Source of the DNA: Oscillospiraceae bacterium
GTDB taxonomy: Bacteria; Bacillota; Clostridia; Oscillospirales; Ruminococcaceae
Assembly (NCBI GenBank): GCA_009777635.1
Contig: WRLK01000017.1
Location: 1 to 51,349 of the forward strand
Direction of reading: 5' to 3'
DNA: 51,349 nucleotides
Numbering within the stretch: position 1 is the stretch's first letter; every line of letters starts with the position of its first letter. The notes below the pieces were generated by a model. The model was not told the DNA's origin. It did not search any database and worked only from the letters and a program-made list of their open reading frames with translations. The position numbers and the translations under genes were made by a program. Below are positions 44,217-51,349 of this stretch, piece by piece.

Positions 44217-46285
44217 TATGATACCTCCCCGCTATCGTTAATGATTTTTGCAGCTTTCGCCTCAATCTCCAGTAGCCCGTTTATTTTTACCGGTACGCTT
44301 ACGTTCTTTCCTTTTGCGTATTTTGACGGCACATACCCCGTGTTTACGACGTCGGTCAAATCCACGAGCCTGTCATAAGCCGGCTTATATTCGTCGTAAA
44401 GCCGTTTCGCGCGTATATCGCCGATCCTGTCGTAAACTGCAAGCGCCTGACGCAGCAGCGCCCCGGTCACATGGCCGAGACCGAACATGTGCTCAAGCTT
44501 ATATACGGCCTCGCTGCACCGATTTAGCATGATAAGGCACTCGATGACGTAATAGTTGGACGCGCCGTCGTCCGCATCCGGCAGGATATCCTCAAGCGGC
44601 AGGGCATACAGTCCGTTTTTCACGCAATAATCGGCTTTGATGTGAAAGGCTATAAGCGGGCGGCTTGAAATCACGCGCAAAAGGTCCAAGGCCCTTTCAA
44701 TCCCCGCGATAAAGGCGACGGAACTAAAGTTTTCAGCTACGACGGCAACGCTTGTATCCGTTACCGCTTTTGGATATCCCCCGCCGAAATAAGCGTCTAT
44801 GATTTCCGAAAGCGGCCCCAGCAGCTCCTTGTGCTTGAGATAGATATCCTCGTTTTTGAAACAAACGGCTGCAAGGAAGATATACGTCGCGGCAAGGCCC
44901 TTGTCCTTTTCCATGAAGAAGTCGGTCGCGGCGTTAACGGCTTCTTCGTCCTTGCCGTAAAGCAGCAGCAGGGATAGATACTCGGACTGCGTTGCGATTC
45001 CCGCTTCAATCTTTTTGTTGAGGTAATACGCGTGCACTTCGCCAAATCCGTCCATGCGCGTTGCACGCGCAAGCAAATTTAAGGTATTCGCGCTTTTTAT
45101 GTCGAACAGACTGTTCAAAAACGCGATGATATCGTGTGACGACTGACCTTTTACGCATTGCAGCAATACATTGAGCGCAGGCGGGCTTAAGTCATGCCTT
45201 GACTGTATCACCTCGATCATATAATCCATGGCCTGGGCGTGTTTTCCGCGCCTTAAAGCGGCTTTCGCCGCATGGATGTAAAGCGTCCCCTCAGCGTCCT
45301 TGTAGGTGTTCACCGGCGTTTCCGGCAAACGCCGCGACTTTTCAAGCGCACCGCTCAAGCTTTCGAGCAGGACGTCTTCCTTCTGATCGAACAGCGCGTC
45401 GTAATAGAGGCCGATCGTGGCGGCGCCCCGGTATTCCGCCAGATATTTCTTAAAAGGAAGCACAATTTTATCGTAAAGCTCAAGCCTGCTTACTTTATCG
45501 CGCATTCTTGAGCTCGCGACGAGCATACCGTATAAGATCGGCACAATCCCCAAAAGGTAATACTTGATTTGGCTTTTTAGCAACTCCGGCTCGCTTAACG
45601 CGGCTTTTAGATGGCGCTCGCAATCCTCCATCCTGTTTTGGTTTAGATATTCCCTCACAAGATAGCAGTGCTGCATATGCCGCTCGTTTGCGGAGCCCGT
45701 CGTCTGAATGGCGTTCTCAAGCAGCGCGATGTTGCGGTCCATCTTTTCGCCTAAGATATCCTCGGTGTAGCCGCTGTGGAAAATGGGCCATTTGTCTGTC
45801 TGCACCGACGCCGGAAGGCTGCCGTTTTTCAAAAGGAGAATCTCGTGCACCGGCTTGTGATACGCGATCCCGTCTGCTTTTCTGATGATCCTGTCGACCG
45901 CCGTTACCGTTTTCACATTCCCCTGCGCGTTTAAGTTATGGATTTTAAGCTGCGCCGTATGCGCTTTCGGGTTTTTCATGAAAAACTGCGCGATATCCGC
46001 TTTATCTGAAGCTGTAAGCGGCGGCGAGAACCATTCGTCGGCGTCTAAAAAAATTATGGCGTCGCCGCTCGTAAGCGATAGCGCATGGTTTTTTGCCGCT
46101 GAAAAATCACTGATCCATTCAAAATATTCAACGCGCGCGCCTGCTTCCTCCGCCGCTTTTACCGTACCGTCCATAGAGCCGGTATCCACGACAATCATCT
46201 CGTCGCACACGGCCTTTAAGCTGCCGATGGAACGCGCGATATTCTTTTCCTCGTTTTTAACGATCCAACACGCGGATATTTTCAT
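44216..46285 (-). CDS. Family 2 glycosyltransferase with TPR-like C-terminal region
   Basis: A 689-aa cytoplasmic protein. Residues 1-230 are a GT-A glycosyltransferase: SACWIVKNEEKNIARSI at the N-terminus, IVVDTGSMDGT for nucleotide-sugar binding and the metal-binding DAD at 81-83 (FLDADEWF). Residues about 230-660 are helical repeats resembling TPRs, as in Bacillota GT2 proteins that modify peptides or surface proteins. It sits between a small EamA-type gene and ade, an unexpected position with no clear link to purine salvage. The acceptor is unknown. Confidence 0.9.
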   Translation of the reverse strand: MKISACWIVKNEEKNIARSIGSLKAVCDEMIVVDTGSMDGTVKAAEEAGARVEYFEWISDFSAAKNHALSLTSGDAIIFLDADEWFSPPLTASDKADIAQFFMKNPKAHTAQLKIHNLNAQGNVKTVTAVDRIIRKADGIAYHKPVHEILLLKNGSLPASVQTDKWPIFHSGYTEDILGEKMDRNIALLENAIQTTGSANERHMQHCYLVREYLNQNRMEDCERHLKAALSEPELLKSQIKYYLLGIVPILYGMLVASSRMRDKVSRLELYDKIVLPFKKYLAEYRGAATIGLYYDALFDQKEDVLLESLSGALEKSRRLPETPVNTYKDAEGTLYIHAAKAALRRGKHAQAMDYMIEVIQSRHDLSPPALNVLLQCVKGQSSHDIIAFLNSLFDIKSANTLNLLARATRMDGFGEVHAYYLNKKIEAGIATQSEYLSLLLLYGKDEEAVNAATDFFMEKDKGLAATYIFLAAVCFKNEDIYLKHKELLGPLSEIIDAYFGGGYPKAVTDTSVAVVAENFSSVAFIAGIERALDLLRVISSRPLIAFHIKADYCVKNGLYALPLEDILPDADDGASNYYVIECLIMLNRCSEAVYKLEHMFGLGHVTGALLRQALAVYDRIGDIRAKRLYDEYKPAYDRLVDLTDVVNTGYVPSKYAKGKNVSVPVKINGLLEIEAKAAKIINDSGEVS

Positions 46286-46309
46286 GTAACCGTCAATCCT
46301 TTCATTGCC

Positions 46310-46723
46310 CTAAAAAATTAACACAAAGGTTCCGGCGGTGATTAAAATCCCGCCTATGATGGTTTTTGCGTTAACGGCTTCGCCCAGTATAATAAAGCTC
46401 AGCACCATCGTGATAACAACGCTGAATTTATCGATCGGCACGACTCTCGAGACGTCGCCAAGCTGCAGCGCCCTGAAATAGAATAACCAGGAAATACCCG
46501 TTGCAATCCCCGATAAAATCAGGAATATCCAGCTTTTTTGCGTAATATTTGAAATTTCCGCATGCCTGCCCGTCGCAAAGACGATGCTCCACGCCATGAG
46601 GATTACAATCACGGTCCTGATTGCCGTGGCTAAATTTGAATTTACGTTTTCAATCCCGATTTTTGCGAAAATGGATGTAAGGGCGGCGAACAATGCCGCT
46701 AAAAACGCGTATACGGCCCACAT
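46310..46723 (-). CDS. Half-size EamA family membrane protein
   Basis: A 137-aa protein with five hydrophobic segments, equivalent to one EamA half (MWAVYAFLAALFAALTSIF, then VVPIDKFSVVITMVLSF and GEAVNAKTIIGG). Single-domain EamA proteins act as homodimers or with a partner and belong to the drug/metabolite transporter superfamily. It lies 24 bases before the glycosyltransferase gene and appears to be the first full-length gene of that operon. Substrate is unknown. Confidence 0.9.
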   Translation of the reverse strand: MWAVYAFLAALFAALTSIFAKIGIENVNSNLATAIRTVIVILMAWSIVFATGRHAEISNITQKSWIFLILSGIATGISWLFYFRALQLGDVSRVVPIDKFSVVITMVLSFIILGEAVNAKTIIGGILITAGTFVLIF

Positions 46724-46777
46724 TGCAGCACTTCCTTTTACGGCGCGGGTTGTATTATTTTTTCCTGAAACAAGGTT

Positions 46778-46840
46778 TCAAACATATTCATAGCGCCTGA
46801 ATGTTCCGTGATTTTTCCGTATTATATCCTTGGTGTCCAT
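46778..46840 (-). CDS. Possible 20-codon leader peptide or remnant
   Basis: An ATG with AGGAGG six bases upstream opens a short frame (MDTKDIIRKNHGTFRRYEYV), followed by a second overlapping short frame. A TATAAT lies about 30 bases upstream (near 46865). It could be a regulatory leader for the EamA-glycosyltransferase-ade operon, or the start of a deleted gene. Confidence 0.3.
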   Translation of the reverse strand: MDTKDIIRKNHGTFRRYEYV

Positions 46841-46889
46841 GATAAGCCTCCTGTTTCAATCGTATTATAACACAAGAACAAGCCCGTTG

Positions 46890-47705
46890 CTACAAATAAG
46901 GAATCATATCCTTAACCGAGTCAAAAATAAGATGCGGCTTTATGTCCGATTCATAAGCGTCTTTCAGCGCGGCCTCCCCGCTTAAGACAAGGACCGCTGT
47001 AAGCGAGTTGTTAATACCGGCCGCGACGTCGGTATAAAGCCTGTCGCCGACTATCGCTGTGCGCTGTGCTCCGGCGCCTGTTTTTTTAAGCATATAACCG
47101 ATGATTTCGCGGCCCGGCTTGCCGATTACGACGTCGGGGCGCCTGCCGGTTACAGCCTCGATCAGCGCGTGAAACGACCCGATATCCGGGATATATCCTG
47201 TTTGGGACGGGCAGGTTATGTCGGGGTGCGTTGCGATAAACGCAAGGCCCGCGTTTATAAAATTACACGCCATGCAAAGCTTTTCGTATGTCAGCGACGT
47301 ATCATACGCCGTCACGACAAGCTCGGGAGACTTGTTGTCCAGTATGATTCCCGCTTCTGTGAATTCACCGGCAAGGGACTCGGTTCCCATTAAAAACACC
47401 CGTTTGCGGGGAAACATGGTTTTAACGTAGGAAACAGCCGCCTCCCCTGATGTGACAAGCTCGCTGTCGTCCACCAAAAGCCCCATCGCAGCAAGCTTTT
47501 TTAGGTAGTCACGACGGCTTTTTGAGGAGTTATTCGTTATAAACGCATATCTTCTGCCGGTTTCCTTGATTCTTTTAAGGAAACCGCGCGCGCCGGGAAT
47601 CCAGTCGTCGCCGAGGTAAATTGTCCCATCTAAATCAAGAGCGAAGCAGCCGATTCCCTGCAATATCTGTTTTGGGTCTTTGTTATGCGGAATTTGTGTC
47701 ATCAT
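46890..47705 (-). CDS. HAD-superfamily subfamily IIA phosphatase (NagD-like)
   Basis: A 271-aa cytoplasmic phosphatase. Motif I is ALDLDGTIYLG with the nucleophile Asp; motif II is ITNNSSKSRRDYLKKL; the C2 cap is in the middle; and GKPGREIIGYML plus VGDRLYTDVAAG supply motifs III and IV. Members act on p-nitrophenyl phosphate, phosphoglycolate, pyridoxal phosphate or nucleotide phosphates. The start is uncertain: ATG-ATG at 47705/47702 lies behind GGGGTGGG, while the longer frame to 47723 lacks a site. It is divergent from metA. Confidence 0.92.
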   Translation of the reverse strand: MMTQIPHNKDPKQILQGIGCFALDLDGTIYLGDDWIPGARGFLKRIKETGRRYAFITNNSSKSRRDYLKKLAAMGLLVDDSELVTSGEAAVSYVKTMFPRKRVFLMGTESLAGEFTEAGIILDNKSPELVVTAYDTSLTYEKLCMACNFINAGLAFIATHPDITCPSQTGYIPDIGSFHALIEAVTGRRPDVVIGKPGREIIGYMLKKTGAGAQRTAIVGDRLYTDVAAGINNSLTAVLVLSGEAALKDAYESDIKPHLIFDSVKDMIPYL

Positions 47706-47765
47706 CCCACCCCGGTACAACAATATGTAATAATTTTACAATAGAATGGCCTTTTAGGCAAGCTA

Positions 47766-47794
47766 TTGTGCTGATTTGAGAATTCTGATATAAT
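47766..47794 (+). promoter_or_regulatory. Promoter of metA
   Basis: TTGTGC (47766-47771), 17 bases, TATAAT (47789-47794). The leader is too short for a SAM riboswitch. Confidence 0.65.
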
Positions 47795-47817
47795 CTGCTA
47801 ATAAAGGAAGTGAACCG

Positions 47818-48738
47818 ATGCCGATCAAAATACCGGGAAACCTGCCCGCAAAACAGATTCTAAATAAGGAAAACGTATTTATCATGGACGAAGCGCGCGC
47901 CATGTCGCAGGACATACGCCCGCTTAAAATCGTGATATTAAACCTGATGCCGAAAAAAATTGAAACGGAAACCCAGCTTTTGCGGGTTTTAGGCAACACG
48001 CCCCTGCAAATTGAGGTCGAGCTTTTGCAAACCGCTTCGTATACGTCTAAAAACACATCGCAGGAACACCTTTTAAACTTTTATGAAACATTTGATCAGA
48101 TAAAAGATAACCGGTATGACGGTATGATTATCACAGGGGCGCCGGTTGAGCTGCTGGAATTTGAAGATGTGGATTATTGGCCTGAGCTTAGGGAAATCAT
48201 GGAGTGGACTAAAACAAACGTATACTCCACGCTTCACATTTGCTGGGGTGCGCAGGCCGGGCTGTATCATCATTTTGGAGTCAACAAGCATACACTTGAC
48301 AGGAAAATGTTCGGGATTTTCCCGCATATTTTACACAATCACTCCCACTATCTGCTTTACGGCTTTGACGATATTTTTTACGCGCCGCACTCCCGGCACA
48401 CGGGCATACGCCGTTCGGACATCGAACGTCACAGCGAGCTTATCATTCTAAGCGAATCGGAGCAGGCCGGCGTGTATATCGTCGCGAACAACAACGGCAG
48501 GCAATTTTTTGTGACGGGACATTCCGAATATGACCGCGACACGCTTGCGCAGGAATATTTCCGCGACAAGGACAAGGGCCTCGACATCGACGTGCCGGTC
48601 AATTACTTTCCCCACGACAATCCCGCCGCAACGCCCGGTTATGCATGGAAAGCCCATTCGAACCTGCTTTTCTCAAACTGGCTGAACTATTTCGTTTACC
48701 AGCAAACGCCATTCGACCTTGACGAATTATCAAACTAG
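47818..48738 (+). CDS. metA: Homoserine O-acetyltransferase (MetA family)
   Basis: A 306-aa class-I glutamine-amidotransferase-like acyltransferase for methionine synthesis. The nucleophile Cys142 is in [15 protein letters not shown], and the catalytic His is in [12 protein letters not shown]. Residue 111 in [11 protein letters not shown] is Glu; in the family Glu at this position goes with acetyl-CoA and Gly (as in the E. coli enzyme) with succinyl-CoA, so this should be an acetyltransferase. AAGGAAG precedes the ATG. It is a single gene divergent from the HAD phosphatase gene, with its own promoter. Confidence 0.95.
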   Translation: MPIKIPGNLPAKQILNKENVFIMDEARAMSQDIRPLKIVILNLMPKKIETETQLLRVLGNTPLQIEVELLQTASYTSKNTSQEHLLNFYETFDQIKDNRYDGMIITGAPVELLEFEDVDYWPELREIMEWTKTNVYSTLHICWGAQAGLYHHFGVNKHTLDRKMFGIFPHILHNHSHYLLYGFDDIFYAPHSRHTGIRRSDIERHSELIILSESEQAGVYIVANNNGRQFFVTGHSEYDRDTLAQEYFRDKDKGLDIDVPVNYFPHDNPAATPGYAWKAHSNLLFSNWLNYFVYQQTPFDLDELSN

Positions 48739-48894
48739 AATCTGTTATCTTTATGTGAACAGTCCCTAATAAGAATCCCCTGAATAGCCTTGGGTATACA
48801 TCATAAAAAACCACGATACAAAATTCCTTGAAGCCATATGAATTGTAATGTCAAGGGTATTTCAGTTTTTTCATTTCTTATACCTACTGACAGT
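48739..48894. other. Intergenic stretch without a gene
   Basis: Between the metA stop and the terminator nothing beyond short random frames was seen. It marks the change from core genes to accessory DNA. Confidence 0.5.
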
Positions 48895-48932
48895 AAAACC
48901 CCCATCAGGATGCCTATTCTGATGGGGGTTTT
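48895..48932. terminator. Terminator between metA and the accessory region
   Basis: AAAACCCCCATCAG pairs with CTGATGGGGGTTTT around a 10-base loop, 157 bases after metA. Confidence 0.85.
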
Positions 48933-48983
48933 GTCGTCTTATATTGTATGTGCTGTCCGAAAAAGTCAGATAATTGTAAAACC

Positions 48984-49012
48984 TTGCCTATAGGCCCTTA
49001 TTCCAGTATAAT
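48984..49012 (+). promoter_or_regulatory. Promoter of the DinD-like gene
   Basis: TTGCCT (48984-48989), 17 bases, TATAAT (49007-49012). No LexA-type GAAC-N4-GTTC box was seen. Confidence 0.65.
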
Positions 49013-49058
49013 GTATAGTAGATGAGTATGCGCCGCCGCGCCAGTAAGAGGAACTATT

Positions 49059-49481
49059 TTGAGCGAGTTAAATGCAAAAGAATATAAGAGGTTTGAGGGC
49101 ATCAAGCATATTCGCGCTGATGGCAGCGAATACTGGCTTGCGCGTGAACTTGCCCCTGTGCTTGATTATACCGAATGGCGCAATTTTTCAAAAGTAATGG
49201 ACAAAGCGATGATTGCTTGCAAAAACAGTGGACATGACGTAATTTACGATTTTGTTGAGGTCAACAAAATCGTAAATGCAGGAGCAACATCCAAGCCGCG
49301 TAAAGATTTTGAGCTTTCAAGATATGCTTGTTATCTCATCGTTCAAAACGGCGATCCACGCAAGGAAGTCATCGCTCTCGGACAAACCTATTTTGCTATA
49401 CAGACATATCGCCAAGAGATAGCAGACAGATTCAACCAGCTTGACGAGGATAGCCGACGGCTTGTTGTTGCGAAAGGCTGA
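49059..49481 (+). CDS. DinD / BRO-N-like protein, shortened
   Basis: A 140-aa protein matching the N-terminal half of DinD (DNA-damage-inducible protein D): YKRFEGIKHIRADGSEYW, LARELAPVLDYTEW, KAMIACKNSGHDV and ELSRYACYLIVQNGDPRKE, then ALGQTYFAIQTYRQE. DinD proteins are about twice as long; here the frame stops after RRLVVAKG, so the C-terminal half is missing. The start is TTG with AGAGGA upstream. A promoter lies at 48984-49012. The remaining BRO-N domain may still bind DNA. Neighbours are a frameshifted gene and a primase-helicase gene. Confidence 0.8.
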   Translation: MSELNAKEYKRFEGIKHIRADGSEYWLARELAPVLDYTEWRNFSKVMDKAMIACKNSGHDVIYDFVEVNKIVNAGATSKPRKDFELSRYACYLIVQNGDPRKEVIALGQTYFAIQTYRQEIADRFNQLDEDSRRLVVAKG

Positions 49482-49511
49482 TTTGAAGAAAAAGCGCGCG
49501 GAGGAAATCAC

Positions 49512-49723
49512 ATGAATACCCTATTTCAGAGGACGAACGCTTCTTGGGTGCGTTTTAGCGAATATGAATACAAACAAGGTGAGGACGCGCGCTTTATCTT
49601 ACACCTGCGCCTAATTCACAGCCCGAAGTCTATGATACAATTAACGTAGCCGATGCGCTTGTAGTAGAAGCTCTTAATATTGGCAGACGAATCAAGACCG
49701 ATGCGGATTTGCAGGAGTTGTAA
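49512..49723 (+). pseudogene. Small accessory gene broken by a frameshift
   Basis: An ATG at 49512 with GGAGG upstream encodes a stretch ending FSEYEYKQGEDAR; the sense continues in another frame as LYLTPAPNSQPEVYDTINVA, then ALVVEALNIGRRIKTDADLQ, to a TAA at 49721. One indel near 49590 separates them. Read together they would give a protein of about 70 aa. I do not know the family by name. Confidence 0.65.
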
Positions 49724-49789
49724 TCAGGCGTTTATTGCTAATAGCCCGGATGATAATTTTTGCAGCCGGACATGTAAGAACAACAAAAA

Positions 49790-49820
49790 GCAGGATGCCG
49801 ATTGATTACCGGCATCCCGC
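49790..49820 (+). terminator. Hairpin before the primase gene
   Basis: GCAGGATGCCG pairs with CGGCATCCCGC (one mismatch) around a loop of eight to nine bases. No strong U-tract. Confidence 0.6.
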
Positions 49821-49878
49821 ACATATACTAGGATTTTCTTATAATCGTCACAACAATTTTGCTTGGAGATGCCTCGAT

Positions 49879-51349
49879 ATGACCATCAAACCCGGAAAAT
49901 ACATCCACTTCAAAGGAAGCGAATATGAAGCCATCGGCATCGCTGCCCACAGCGAAACGAACGAAGAATTGATTGTCTATCGTGCTTTGTATGGCGATGG
50001 CGGTCTTTGGGCGCGTCCGGCGTCGATGTGGATTGAAATGGTCACGCATAATGGGCGGCGCGTCAAGCGGTTTACGCATGTTGATGATGTTGTACCTGAA
50101 CCGGAGCCGCCGACAGGTATTCATAACCGGAGCAAGCCAAGCGAGAAAATCGAGTTATTCTTATCATTATTTGCCGGGCGAGATGATGTTTACGCCGAGC
50201 GTTGGGAAAATGCCTCAAAAGGGATTTCCGGGTATGCCCCTGTATGCAATCATAAATGGTCTCCCGTTTGCCCCAAATCAGGCGGCGGCAAAATGAAATG
50301 TACCCAATGTTCAAATAAAAACTTTTCACAATACGATGCTAATGCGGTTGAGCGGCATTTAATTGGCAAGCAAACTGTTGGCGTGTATCCGATGTTTCCC
50401 GATGAAACATGCCGGTTTTTAGTGTTTGACTTCGACGGCAAGGAGTATAAGCCAGAGGACTTGCAACGGGATGTTACCATTATTCGAGACGCCTGCGCCG
50501 AGAAAGGCATCGGCATGTCGGTGGAGCGCTCCCGCTCCGGCAAGGGGATTCATTTCTGGATTTTCTTTGCCGAAAGCATCCCCGCAAGTGTCGCGCGTAA
50601 ATTCGGCAGCAGCTTGATTACTTATGCCATGAATAAAAACCATATGCTGTCATTCAAGACCTATGACCGAATGATTCCCCTGCAAGATACATTGACAAAA
50701 GACGGTTTAGGCAATTTAATTGCGCTCCCGCTTCAAAAGAAATCGCGCGAAGATGGTAACAGCGTATTTGTTGACGATGATTTTAATGCTTACAATGACC
50801 AGTGGAACTATCTCTATAACATAAAAAAGTATACGCAAGCTGAAATTGAAGCCTTTATCCGCCAGTTATCGCCGTCCGGTGAGCTTGGGGAATTGCATCG
50901 TGATTCCGAGGCTGAGAAACCGTGGGAAAACAGAAAGCTTGAACCAACGCTGACTAGATTTGATTTCCCTGAGTCAGTAAAGGCTGTCCGTGCAAATATG
51001 CTGCACATCGAAAAATCGGGGATTGCAAGCTCCGCGCTTAATTCGTTGAAGCGGATGGCTGCGTTTCGCAACCCCGATTTTTATAAAGCGCAAGCCATGC
51101 GGCTGTCAACACACGACAAGCCGAGGATTATTTCCTGTTCCGACGAAACTGAGCAATATTTATGTCTGCCGCGAGGATTGGAGAGCGAAGCCTGCGAATT
51201 TCTGGAAGATAACGGCATAAATATACAACTTATTGATAAAACAAACGAAGGACGCAAAATTGACGTTGTATTTAACGGCGAACTGCGCGGCGAACAACAT
51301 CAGGCAGTTGACGCGCTTTTAGAGCATAACAATGGCATTTTGTCTGCGA
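49879..51349 (+). CDS. DUF1653 - archaeo-eukaryotic primase protein of TOTE conflict-system type, 5' part
   Basis: The frame is open from the ATG to the window end (490 codons) and is truncated there. Residues 1-65 are a DUF1653 domain (IKPGKYIHFKGSEYEAIGIA, then GLWARPASMW). A Cys/His cluster at about 122-142 (CNHKW, then MKCTQC) looks like a zinc ribbon. Residues about 145-370 are an archaeo-eukaryotic primase domain with the metal-binding D184-F-D186, His225 in GKGIHFWIFF and the conserved DRMIPLQDT and GNLIALPLQ motifs. The last residues (GEQHQAVDALLEHNNGILSA) are where a superfamily 2 helicase domain normally begins. The layout matches the primase-helicase component of TOTE-type conflict systems of mobile elements. 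GGAG lies about 10 bases before the ATG. Confidence 0.8.
   Translation, partial: MTIKPGKYIHFKGSEYEAIGIAAHSETNEELIVYRALYGDGGLWARPASMWIEMVTHNGRRVKRFTHVDDVVPEPEPPTGIHNRSKPSEKIELFLSLFAGRDDVYAERWENASKGISGYAPVCNHKWSPVCPKSGGGKMKCTQCSNKNFSQYDANAVERHLIGKQTVGVYPMFPDETCRFLVFDFDGKEYKPEDLQRDVTIIRDACAEKGIGMSVERSRSGKGIHFWIFFAESIPASVARKFGSSLITYAMNKNHMLSFKTYDRMIPLQDTLTKDGLGNLIALPLQKKSREDGNSVFVDDDFNAYNDQWNYLYNIKKYTQAEIEAFIRQLSPSGELGELHRDSEAEKPWENRKLEPTLTRFDFPESVKAVRANMLHIEKSGIASSALNSLKRMAAFRNPDFYKAQAMRLSTHDKPRIISCSDETEQYLCLPRGLESEACEFLEDNGINIQLIDKTNEGRKIDVVFNGELRGEQHQAVDALLEHNNGILSA

Noticed and set aside
47724-47817. SAM riboswitch upstream of metA
   Set aside because: The gap is only 94 bases, is filled by the promoter and ribosome-binding site, and lacks the riboswitch core.

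Overview
The window looks like a chromosomal segment of an anaerobic Clostridia-type Bacillota (Firmicutes) that lives on plant or host glycans. The reasons are strong AGGAGG ribosome-binding sites, frequent TTG/GTG starts, sigma-A promoters with TTGACA-N17-TATAAT geometry, two MalFG-type sugar ABC importers that lack their own ATPase gene, an LPxTG-anchored surface protein, and a TnpV-type transposon relic. No rRNA and no CRISPR array were seen; there is one tRNA (Arg, anticodon ACG).

Region 1 (1-13.1 kb) is an alpha-mannoside utilisation locus. After the 3' end of a family GH1 glucosidase come a strong promoter, a sugar-binding lipoprotein, two permeases, a GH38 alpha-mannosidase, a ROK regulator, two uroporphyrinogen-decarboxylase-superfamily proteins, a broken PfkB sugar kinase and a D-lyxose/D-mannose isomerase. 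The implied route is import, alpha-mannoside hydrolysis, mannose to fructose, then phosphorylation; the local kinase is dead. The 3' end of the locus has been overwritten by a TnpV relic.

Region 2 (13.1-22.8 kb) is a mosaic: an AT-rich orphan argC homologue, a beta-helix surface protein with Cys/His repeats, a LuxR-type regulator that seems to lack the usual N-terminal NTPase half, mobile-element debris, a drug/metabolite transporter, a polysaccharide deacetylase, tRNA-Arg and a response-regulator diguanylate cyclase.

Region 3 (22.8-30.4 kb) is a second glycan locus: LacI regulator, GH43 glycosidase, sugar ABC importer and a divergent GH1 beta-glucosidase. A perfect 18-bp LacI-type operator lies just downstream of the importer promoter.

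Region 4 (30.4-41.1 kb) is the most unusual. It has a 1058-residue LPxTG protein with Ser-Asp repeats and 93 consecutive Asp-Ala dipeptides, then a GGDEF-EAL protein with both active sites lost. Next is a divergent pair: a YjbQ-family protein, and a P-type ATPase core in which every catalytic motif is altered. The pair shares an 11-bp inverted repeat whose two arms each carry the -35 box of one of two mirror-image promoters. A large hybrid sensor kinase follows.

Region 5 (41.1-48.9 kb) holds a purine-salvage operon (small EamA protein, TPR glycosyltransferase, adenine deaminase, NCS2 permease), a HAD phosphatase and a MetA that carries the Glu associated with acetyl-CoA use. Region 6 (48.9 kb to the end) is accessory DNA: a DinD-like gene that stops early, a frameshifted small gene and the first 490 codons of a DUF1653-primase protein of the TOTE conflict-system type, cut by the window end. 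All function calls rest on motif recognition by eye; no database search was run.
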